Shown here piece by piece: positions 8,917-15,455 of a stretch of 31,121 nt of DNA. Position 1 is the stretch's first letter; each line of letters starts with the position of its first letter. The notes under the pieces were generated by a model. The model was not told the DNA's origin. It searched no databases and worked only from the letters and a program-made list of their open reading frames with translations. Source of the DNA: CAZPEV01 sp964585635 (GTDB taxonomy: Bacteria; Zixibacteria; MSB-5A5; GN15; JAAZOE01); NCBI GenBank assembly GCA_964585635.1, contig CAZPEV010000016.1, positions 1 to 31,121 of the forward strand. Reading direction: 5' to 3'. Position numbers and translations under genes: made by a program.

Positions 8917-10056
8917 TTATAGAAATCGCCCCGGAATCTCCCGGCCGCAAAAGGCGCAGTGATTCCCCTTTAGGTTGGTCTGATTGATCTGAAACCCGCT
9001 CCGTTCGATCACGACTCGGTTACATGCGGGGCAATATGTCGACTCGGCCGGATGCCCCGGCAGGTTGCCCAAATAGACAAAGTCCAAACCCTCGGTTCGG
9101 CAGATATCGTGCGCTCGCTCCAGAGTCTTCTGCGGCGTGGGCGGAAGATTCTTCAACAAGTATTGCGGATGAAATCGCGAGAAATGCATCGGCACATCGG
9201 TGCCCAGATTGGCTTTCACCCAACGGGCCAGTTCGGTGAATTCCTCATCGCTGTCGTTGAGGGTCGGAATCACCAGGTAAACCAGTTCCAACCAAGTGCC
9301 CGATTTCTTAATCTGCACCAACCGGTCGAGAATCGGCTTGAGGTCGCCATCGACATAATCGCGATAATAGGTTTGGCGAATCGCCTTCAAATCGACCTTG
9401 ATGGCATCCAGACGCGGCATCAGCGCGCTCAGGGGTTCCGCTTCGATGTACCCGCTGGAAACCATCACTGACCTGACGCCGTGCTTGTGCCCCAACTCGG
9501 CGAGATCGTACATGTATTCATAAAAGATGACCGGCTCGTTGTAGGTGTACGCCACGGTCGGAACCTTCTTCTCCGTGCAGAGGGCAATCACCTCCGTCGG
9601 CGGCAGGTCGAGGTTGTCGGTCTGCTCCGGCCGGGACTGGGAAATATCCCAGTTCTGACAGCACTTACAATTGAGATTGCATCCGGCGGTGGCCAATGAA
9701 AAGGCCGTTGTCCCCGGATAAAAATGAAAGAACGGCTTCTTCTCAATCGGATCGATATTCACCGCGCAGGGACGTCCATAGACGAGCGTATGGTACACAT
9801 CGCCCCGATTCTCCCTCGTGCCGCAATATCCCCGTTCCAGGTCCGTTACCGTGCATTTCCGGGGACAGATGCCGCATTCGATCCCGCCGGTCGGGAGTTT
9901 TTTGTAGTAGCGCGCCTCGACCGAGGCCAATTCTTTGGTGAAGCCGAAGTCATAGGCGTTTTGAATTCCCCCCAGGATCGTCGGCCACAGATCGATCTGC
10001 GAAGCCGCCAGCGCCGTCCCGCATCCGAGACACTTGATAAACCGGCGCCGCTTCAT
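8917..10056 (-). CDS. amrS: AmmeMemoRadiSam system radical SAM enzyme with Tat-type signal
   Basis: 379 aa. The N-terminus MKRRRFIKCLGCGTALAAS matches a twin-arginine signal (RRxFIK plus a short hydrophobic stretch). A cysteine-rich segment follows (C61, C64, C68, C78 in CGICPRKC...YCGT). The radical SAM cluster motif CX3CX2C is C126, C130, C133 in CNLNCKCC. Later elements include YTYNEPVIFYEY, a C-terminal MHFSRFHPQY and a zinc-ribbon-like pair (CPAC, CAFC). This is COG1180, the pyruvate-formate-lyase-activase-like member that co-occurs with Memo and AMMECR1 proteins. The start ATG (10054-10056) overlaps the DUF362 stop as ATGA. Reaction unknown. An exported radical SAM enzyme would be unusual. 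Confidence 0.92.
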   Translation of the reverse strand: MKRRRFIKCLGCGTALAASQIDLWPTILGGIQNAYDFGFTKELASVEARYYKKLPTGGIECGICPRKCTVTDLERGYCGTRENRGDVYHTLVYGRPCAVNIDPIEKKPFFHFYPGTTAFSLATAGCNLNCKCCQNWDISQSRPEQTDNLDLPPTEVIALCTEKKVPTVAYTYNEPVIFYEYMYDLAELGHKHGVRSVMVSSGYIEAEPLSALMPRLDAIKVDLKAIRQTYYRDYVDGDLKPILDRLVQIKKSGTWLELVYLVIPTLNDSDEEFTELARWVKANLGTDVPMHFSRFHPQYLLKNLPPTPQKTLERAHDICRTEGLDFVYLGNLPGHPAESTYCPACNRVVIERSGFQINQTNLKGNHCAFCGREIPGRFL

Positions 10057-10964
10057 GACAACAGCTCCCCGGCCTTCTCGCTGCCGACGGCATCGATCAT
10101 CCTGACCACTAGTTCAATATTCCCTATCTCCGCCGTGCCCAGTCCCACCTTCTCCGCTGACGCCAGGTACTTGACCGGACGATTGACATCGGCCAGCGTC
10201 GGTCGCCCGTGTTTCGACCTCAGGTGCTGCAAAATCTCCAGCGCCACCCGGTCGGCCGCGACCGGATCATCAGACAGGATCAGGCCGCTGTAGCGGTCGG
10301 CATACCGGCCGTCGAATCCAGGGCCGTTCTCATATTGTACGCTGACCGCCTCGATTACGGTCAGTCGGTGCTTGCCCTTAATCGGCTCCAAGTTGTTGAC
10401 GTCGGCGGCAAAGGGGTCGCAGTTGTTGGCGTGGAACTTGTTGGGATTGTGGATAGCACCGTACATATTTTTCAGCCCGGCCGACATTCCCGCCAGTGAG
10501 TGATCCTTGAGCAGCGCCAGATTGATGCTATGGTCGACCAGGTCGGTGAGAATCCGACTTACCATCGAACTGACCTTGCCCGAACTGAAAAACTCATCGG
10601 AGTACCCGATGTCGGCGGCGTCGGTGCCCAGACAGCGACCCTCGATCGAGGCGGCGTTCAGGGTGAAACCGGCCTGTTTCAATTCCCGGCTGGTCCGCTC
10701 CCAGACGATAATGTTGTTTTCCTTAATCCCCGATATCTCGATCAGAATTTTCGCCAACGCCTCGGCCAGGGCCGGCGAGGTGGAATTTTGTCGGGCCAGG
10801 CAACTGGCCTTCATCCCCACCGTACCTGAGGGAAACAGCCGCTTGACCAGACCGGCATACCCGGTTCCGCCGGAAAGCACGGTCAGGCCGCTTTTCAGCA
10901 TGACCGCGTACTGATCCGATCCGGGCGGGCCGCCGGCAAACCTGATTACCGCCACCCTGCTCAT
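10053..10964 (-). CDS. DUF362 family protein
   Basis: 303 aa from ATG 10964 (MSRVAVIRFAGG). Recognisable DUF362 features are SINLALLKDHSLAGMSAGLK and the following NMYGAIHNPNKFHANNCDP, with LILSDDPVAADRVALEIL towards the end. No ferredoxin-type cysteine clusters are present, unlike some relatives. Longer starts (ATG 10985, TTG-type at 11066) would run into the divergent promoter region and add unlikely sequence. There is no SD before 10964; a TATATT box ends 7 nt upstream, compatible with a leaderless message. It is first in a coupled three-gene unit with the radical SAM enzyme and the membrane protein. Molecular function is unknown. Confidence 0.88.
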   Translation of the reverse strand: MSRVAVIRFAGGPPGSDQYAVMLKSGLTVLSGGTGYAGLVKRLFPSGTVGMKASCLARQNSTSPALAEALAKILIEISGIKENNIIVWERTSRELKQAGFTLNAASIEGRCLGTDAADIGYSDEFFSSGKVSSMVSRILTDLVDHSINLALLKDHSLAGMSAGLKNMYGAIHNPNKFHANNCDPFAADVNNLEPIKGKHRLTVIEAVSVQYENGPGFDGRYADRYSGLILSDDPVAADRVALEILQHLRSKHGRPTLADVNRPVKYLASAEKVGLGTAEIGNIELVVRMIDAVGSEKAGELLS

Positions 10965-10971
10965 TATATAT

Positions 10972-11000
10972 AATATACACTTCATACGTCGCCGACTGAA
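10972..11000 (-). promoter_or_regulatory. Candidate promoter for the DUF362-amrS-membrane protein operon
   Basis: On the minus strand TTCAGT (11000-10995) and TATATT (10977-10972) are separated by 17 nt. The -10 ends 7 nt before ATG 10964, so transcription could start at or next to the start codon. The -35 is weak (three matches); the -10 has five of six consensus bases. Confidence 0.4.
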
Positions 11001-11037
11001 CACCTTTTTGGCTTGACTGGACGTGGTTCGGGTCATA

Positions 11038-12549
11038 ATGTGGAACGTGATCACCGGCATAAGCAAATGGCCGCTCTTGGCCTTTGTCGGGGTGCTGTGC
11101 GTTATGTGTGCCCGGGATATTTCGACCGCCGTCCGTGAGCCAGCCGTGGCCGGCCAGTTCTACCCGGCCGACAGCGGGGAGCTGGCCCAGATGATCGCCG
11201 ATCATTTGGCCAAGGCGTCCCCCTTGCCCAAAATCGACGGGCGGATTATTGCCCTGATTGTCCCACATGCCGGGCTGGTCTATTCCGGCCCGATAGCGGC
11301 CTATAGCTATAAGCTTCTTGAGGGTTCCTCGGTCAATAAAGTCATCCTCTGCGGGCCATCCCATCGGTATCGATTTGACGGGATGTCGGTCTATGGTCCC
11401 GGAGTCCAATGGCGAACCCCTTTGGGCCTGGTTACCTGCAACGATCAGCTTTGCCGCGCCCTGGTCGACAAGCACAAGGGATTTTCGGTCCTGGCGGCGG
11501 CGCAGGCACAGGAGCATTCGCTGGAGGTGCAACTGCCATACCTCCAGACGGTCCTCGAAGATTTCACGTTCGTCCCGATCACGATGGGTTCGCAGGATGC
11601 TCTGACTATCGGGCAACTGGCTGCGGGGCTTGAGGCGCTGCCGTTCGACAGCCAGACGATTTTGATCGCCGCCACCGATTGGCAGCACTACATGCCGGCC
11701 TCGGTCGGCAGCAAGCTCGATTCGGCGGGAATGGAGTGTATCCGGAATCTGGACCCGGACAGATTGGAAGAATACCTGGCCACAGACAAGACCCAGGCTT
11801 GCGGCGGGGGGCCGATGGTGGCCGTGATCAAGGCCGCTATGGCCAAGGGCGCCAACCGGGCTCTGATCCTCAAGTATGGCGATTCCGGTGATATCACCGG
11901 CGACAAAAGCTCCGTGGTCGGCTATGTCGCTGCTGTTCTATATAAGGCCAGAGACGATAAGGGATCCAAGGCGGCGAAAGAACCCGAAGAAGCCGTACCG
12001 GAAAAGATGCTCCTGACTGACGCTGACAAGCAGGAACTGCTGAAAATCGCCCGCCGGACGATAGAAACTTACCTTAAGACCGGTAACACGCCGGACTTCG
12101 GCAAGGTGTCTGAGAATATCGCCCGGCCGGGGGCAGCCTTTGTCACGCTGGAAAAGCAGGGGCAACTGCGCGGCTGTATCGGGCAGACCGTGGCCGCGAC
12201 GCCGCTCTACCAGACCGTAGCCTATTGCGCCATCCAAGCGGCGGTGGATGATCCCCGCTTTCTCCCGGTTACCGAGGCTGAATTCAAGGACATTCATATC
12301 GAAATCTCCGTCCTCACGCCGCTTCAGCGGGTCAGATCATTCGATGAGATCAAAGTCGGCCGTGACGGGTTGATGATCTTCAAGGGGGCAGGACGGGGGC
12401 TCCTGTTGCCTCAGGTGGCAACCGATTATGGCTGGGACAGAGATGAATTCTTACGGCAGACCTGCCACAAAGCCGGCCTTCCGCCCGAAGCCTATCTCTC
12501 TAAAGACGCTGAGATCTACAAATTCCAGGCCATCATCTTCGGCGAATAA
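11038..12549 (+). CDS. amrB: Exported Memo-AMMECR1 fusion (AmmeMemoRadiSam proteins B and A)
   Basis: 503 aa. Residues 1-~31 look like a Sec signal (basic start, WPLLAFVGVL core, ARDISTA). The Memo domain (~35-305) retains residues matching the metal ligands of human Memo: His77 in VPHAGL, His109 in CGPSHR, Cys255 in ACGGGP, plus the conserved QEHSLEVQLPYL. A Lys/Glu-rich linker (~306-323) leads to an AMMECR1 domain (~325-503) with the invariant LRGCIG (Cys380) and DDPRFLPV. Both are usually separate proteins; here they form one chain. It is divergent from the DUF362-amrS unit across about 73 nt. ATG 11038 is preferred; GTG 11023 in the same frame is the alternative. SD is weak. Activity unknown; the Memo fold is related to aromatic-ring dioxygenases. 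Confidence 0.93.
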   Translation: MWNVITGISKWPLLAFVGVLCVMCARDISTAVREPAVAGQFYPADSGELAQMIADHLAKASPLPKIDGRIIALIVPHAGLVYSGPIAAYSYKLLEGSSVNKVILCGPSHRYRFDGMSVYGPGVQWRTPLGLVTCNDQLCRALVDKHKGFSVLAAAQAQEHSLEVQLPYLQTVLEDFTFVPITMGSQDALTIGQLAAGLEALPFDSQTILIAATDWQHYMPASVGSKLDSAGMECIRNLDPDRLEEYLATDKTQACGGGPMVAVIKAAMAKGANRALILKYGDSGDITGDKSSVVGYVAAVLYKARDDKGSKAAKEPEEAVPEKMLLTDADKQELLKIARRTIETYLKTGNTPDFGKVSENIARPGAAFVTLEKQGQLRGCIGQTVAATPLYQTVAYCAIQAAVDDPRFLPVTEAEFKDIHIEISVLTPLQRVRSFDEIKVGRDGLMIFKGAGRGLLLPQVATDYGWDRDEFLRQTCHKAGLPPEAYLSKDAEIYKFQAIIFGE

Positions 12550-12576
12550 TAAGAGCATGAAATCCGCGCGTTCGCC

Positions 12577-12582
12577 TATAAT
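12577..12582 (+). promoter_or_regulatory. Possible -10 element downstream of the Memo-AMMECR1 gene
   Basis: A perfect TATAAT lies 27 nt after the amrB-type stop codon and ~165 nt before the lipoprotein start. No good -35 hexamer sits at 16-18 nt, so the call rests on the -10 alone. Confidence 0.2.
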
Positions 12583-12614
12583 ATGCAGGGGTGAGCTATC
12601 TTGATCACGGCAAT

Positions 12615-12655
12615 TATGCGGCGCGGAGGGCGTCGACGATCTTTAATCTTGCAGG
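12615..12655 (-). repeat. Repeat copy A: orphan 3' end of an ABC permease gene
   Basis: Read on the minus strand this segment encodes RLKIVDALRAA followed by TAA (12614-12616), the same C-terminal tail as the intact permease at 15417-16664. It matches copy B (14136-14176) at 37 of 41 bases. All differences from the permease copy within the tail are synonymous. No permease coding sequence lies upstream on that strand: the orphan tail runs into unrelated sequence. Confidence 0.75.
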
Positions 12656-12746
12656 GCGCCCCGCCAACAACGACCCCAGGCCAATGTTATTATCACCGTG
12701 GCCTTTTTTCTTGTGCCGGCAGGGCGTCATTCCCATATTAGTGATT

Positions 12747-14048
12747 ATGAATAATCGTCTCATGACCTCAATCTTGGTGCTCGCGGCTTTTATATTCGGA
12801 TGTGGAACCGAGAGCTTACCACCGGACAGCATCGCCGAGCGATACGTCAAGCTGGCCCTGAACGTCAATCTGTACAAGACCGACTACCTTGACGCTTATT
12901 TCGGCCCTCCGGAGTGGCGGCCGCGGAAGGCCGATTCATCCGGTATTTTCCCATATGGGGAATTGCATGCAGAGGCAGCCGCGCTGATTAAGGCACTCGA
13001 TGATGGCACCGCTCGGAATGCCGATACCCTTCAACGAATTCGCCTCGACAACCTCCGGCGCGATCTTCGCTCGCTGGACGGGATGATCGAAATTCTCCAT
13101 GGCAAGAAGATGTCGTTCGATGAGGAATCGCAGGCGCTCTATGGTTTGATCGCGCCTTCGCCCGGCAAGGCCTGTTATGACAGCATCCTCAACAGCCTCG
13201 ACACGCTCCTCCCCGGTCCCGGGGAAGTCTCTGCTCGGTTAACCGAATTCCGCCGCCGATTCATCATCCCGCCCGATAAGATCGACACCCTGGTCAAAAT
13301 CGCGCTGACCGAATGCCGTCGAAAGACCGCCGAGCATATCCCTCTGCCTCCGGGCGACACGTTTGTGATCGAATACGTCGGCCGGAAACCATGGGGGGCC
13401 TATAATTGGTATCAGGGGGATTTTCGCGGCCTGATGCAGATCGACACCAGCCGCCCACTCTATGTCACCGCTTTATTCGGGCTAGTGGCCCACGAGGGAT
13501 ACCCCGGTCATCATCTGGCCAACGTCCTGCGCGAGAAAGAGCTTCTCCGGGAACGTCATTGGCTGGAATATTCGATCGTGCCGTTATATTATCCCGGCGC
13601 GCTCGTGGACGAGGGGTCAGCCAATTATGCGGCCGGGCTGGTTTTCTCCCCCGAGGAGGAGGCTGAATTCGTCGCCACGATTCTGTGTCCCCCGGCCGGA
13701 ATCGATCCTACTGAAGTGAAGCGGTTTTTCGAAATCCGGGAGATGAAAAAGCGACTGGACTATGCCTGGATCGACGCCGCCCGTTCGTATCTCGATGGTG
13801 CCGCCACCAAAGAGGAAACCATTGCCTGGATCATTCACTATTGTCTGAAGACCCCGGAGGAAGCGGCTTCCTCGATCGCGTTCTTCGAGACTTTCCGCAG
13901 TTATGCGATCACTTACAGGACCGGTGAGGGTTTGGTGGAAGCGTACGTAGAAGGCTCCGGCGGCACGATGGTCGACCCCGCTGTGCGCTGGGATCGTTTC
14001 CGCCGGCTGTTGCTTAACCCCTCGGCGCTCTGGGGCGCAACAAGATAA
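12747..14048 (+). CDS. Predicted lipoprotein zinc metallopeptidase, DUF885-like
   Basis: 433 aa from ATG 12747. A lipoprotein signal peptide is visible: a hydrophobic core then IFG before Cys19. The active-site-like motif is HEGYPGHH (His249, Glu250, His255, His256), characteristic of DUF885/gluzincin-like proteins, with a downstream VDEGSANY that can supply the third metal ligand (Glu289). The protein should be anchored in the envelope and hydrolyse peptides, though no substrate can be assigned. A longer frame back to 12591 would read through repeat copy A and removes the signal peptide from the N-terminus, so it is rejected. GTG 12741 is an alternative start. The gene is bracketed by repeat copies A and B. 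No clear SD. Confidence 0.82.
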   Translation: MNNRLMTSILVLAAFIFGCGTESLPPDSIAERYVKLALNVNLYKTDYLDAYFGPPEWRPRKADSSGIFPYGELHAEAAALIKALDDGTARNADTLQRIRLDNLRRDLRSLDGMIEILHGKKMSFDEESQALYGLIAPSPGKACYDSILNSLDTLLPGPGEVSARLTEFRRRFIIPPDKIDTLVKIALTECRRKTAEHIPLPPGDTFVIEYVGRKPWGAYNWYQGDFRGLMQIDTSRPLYVTALFGLVAHEGYPGHHLANVLREKELLRERHWLEYSIVPLYYPGALVDEGSANYAAGLVFSPEEEAEFVATILCPPAGIDPTEVKRFFEIREMKKRLDYAWIDAARSYLDGAATKEETIAWIIHYCLKTPEEAASSIAFFETFRSYAITYRTGEGLVEAYVEGSGGTMVDPAVRWDRFRRLLLNPSALWGATR

Positions 14049-14060
14049 GTCTTGCAGGTG

Positions 14061-14077
14061 GGGAGCACCAAGCTCCC
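14061..14077 (+). terminator. Hairpin after the lipoprotein gene
   Basis: GGGAGC (14061-14066), loop ACCAA, GCTCCC (14072-14077): a perfect 6-bp GC-rich stem 12 nt after the stop codon. No U tract follows. A second, weaker stem (CCTCT/AGAGG, 14102-14121) comes next. Confidence 0.35.
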
Positions 14078-14135
14078 GACGATTGACTCCCCAAAGGGCG
14101 GCCTCTCCAGCGAATCAGAGGGGCAGAGAATGATC

Positions 14136-14176
14136 TATGCGGCCCGGAGGGCGTCGACGATTTTCAATCTTACAGG
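14136..14176 (-). repeat. Repeat copy B: second orphan permease 3' end
   Basis: On the minus strand it encodes VRLKIVDALRAA followed by TAG (14135-14137). It shares 37 of 41 bases with copy A, and the two also share a G-rich stretch just upstream of the tail (GGGG then CCTG), beyond the homology with the intact permease. It sits between the lipoprotein gene and the Kelch gene. Confidence 0.75.
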
Positions 14177-14252
14177 CCCACCCCTTGGGGAGGGATATTG
14201 TAGGTTGCGCATGCACCTATCGTGTCTATTGAAGTACGCAAGTACCTGGGTT

Positions 14253-15365
14253 CTATTCCATGTCGGTCCGCCCGCAGGGGCAAATCTCCTGCCATTGATT
14301 GCCTGCAGCGTCGTAAATCCAGGTGTCATCATTCGTGTAAAGATCGTGCTGCGGTGATCCGCCAAACAGCACGACACCGGCCGATATCCCCACCATAACG
14401 TGCCAGGCGCGGGCGCTGGGAGAGACCCTTGGCGTAAGTTTCGTCCAGGTGTTCTGCTCAAGATCGAAAGCCCAGGTATCGTCGAGGACAGGCGCAAAGG
14501 GGCGGGACACGCCCCCAAATAAGATAATTCTGTTCGATGATGAGTCCCAGGCCATGGCGTGATAAAGTCGGGGCGATGGAGCCGTTGCGGGATTCATCCT
14601 GGTCCAGGTGTTCTTGTTGTAGTCGTAGACCCAGGTATCGTTCAGCACAATACTGTCCATGATGTTATAGCCGCCGAAAAGAATGACTCGATCGGCCTTG
14701 GGGTGATACGCCATCGCGGCGAAATGGTGCGGGGGCGGGCTAATGACCGGCGACATCCGGGTCCATGTGTTGGTCTTGAAATTGAATGCCCACGTGTCGT
14801 TCAGAGTTTCATTGGTGCGGCCGCCGGAACCGCCGAACAAAATGGCCCGGTGCGACTCTGTGTCGTACACCATACATGATCCCCAGCGCAGGGACGGCTC
14901 TGTGCCCGTAGTGACATTTTCAAACGTGTTTTTGCGAGTGTCATATATCCAAGTCTGGACCTCGCATGACTTGACGTCGCTTCCGTTGCAGTTCACGAAC
15001 GTGGTATACAGAACAACCTTTCCAGTCTGAGGATCGAGCGCGATGGCATCACGCTGGAACGCGTTGTAGAAGCTGTCTGAATTCAGGAGTAATTTCCAAC
15101 TCTGCATAACGGAGTTGTACGACCAGACATCAAAGAGAGTATAGTCGAGATTAGGGGACCGTTTGTCAACTCCTCCGAACAAGTACGCTGTACCGGTTGT
15201 CCTGTCGCAAGCCATAGCTGCATAGCCTCGGGCCGGAGGGCACTGCAGGCCGGGGATTGAGTCGGGCCTTAATGTGTTTTGCGCTAGCGCCGGATTGGGC
15301 AAAGCAAGAGCGACGCCCAATATGAGCATCGAGATGAAAACTGTCGGGGGTTTTCTGCTCATCAT
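14253..15365 (-). CDS. Secreted Kelch-repeat (beta-propeller) protein
   Basis: About 370 aa. The signal peptide runs from MMSRKPPTVF through a hydrophobic core to NPALAQ. The body is a series of ~50-60-residue Kelch units, each with an LFGG turn and a later DTWxx...NTW pair (for example ILFGGYNIMDS, then NDTWVYDYNKNTWTRM); five or six blades can be counted, as expected for one propeller. The end is ICPCGRTDME. ATG 15365 is chosen because GAGG lies 9 nt upstream; ATG 15362 is equally possible, and the TTG at 15380 overlaps that SD. It is downstream of the ABC operon on the same strand. The target is unknown; Kelch propellers usually mediate binding, and no catalytic residues of galactose oxidase were identified. 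Confidence 0.88.
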   Translation of the reverse strand: MMSRKPPTVFISMLILGVALALPNPALAQNTLRPDSIPGLQCPPARGYAAMACDRTTGTAYLFGGVDKRSPNLDYTLFDVWSYNSVMQSWKLLLNSDSFYNAFQRDAIALDPQTGKVVLYTTFVNCNGSDVKSCEVQTWIYDTRKNTFENVTTGTEPSLRWGSCMVYDTESHRAILFGGSGGRTNETLNDTWAFNFKTNTWTRMSPVISPPPHHFAAMAYHPKADRVILFGGYNIMDSIVLNDTWVYDYNKNTWTRMNPATAPSPRLYHAMAWDSSSNRIILFGGVSRPFAPVLDDTWAFDLEQNTWTKLTPRVSPSARAWHVMVGISAGVVLFGGSPQHDLYTNDDTWIYDAAGNQWQEICPCGRTDME

Positions 15366-15416
15366 ATTGGCCTGCCTCAATTAACAGACTGGGCCGAGTG
15401 AACCAGGGGTCATTTT

Positions 15417-15455
15417 CTACGCCGCGCGGAGGGCGTCGACAATCTTCAATCGGGC
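15417..15455 (-). repeat. Repeat copy C: the tail inside the intact permease gene
   Basis: This is the genuine 3' end of the permease, encoding AARLKIVDALRAA and TAG (15417-15419). It is the reference for orphan copies A and B; over the first 34 aligned bases it matches copy A at 30. Confidence 0.75.

Noticed and set aside
11013..11039. TTGACT and CATAAT as a promoter for the Memo-AMMECR1 gene
   Set aside because: The spacer is only 15 nt and the -10 overlaps the start codon, so the transcript would begin inside the gene.
12591..12746. N-terminal extension of the lipoprotein gene encoding ARRASTIFNL
   Set aside because: This part reads repeat copy A in the antisense direction, and it would bury the lipoprotein signal peptide.
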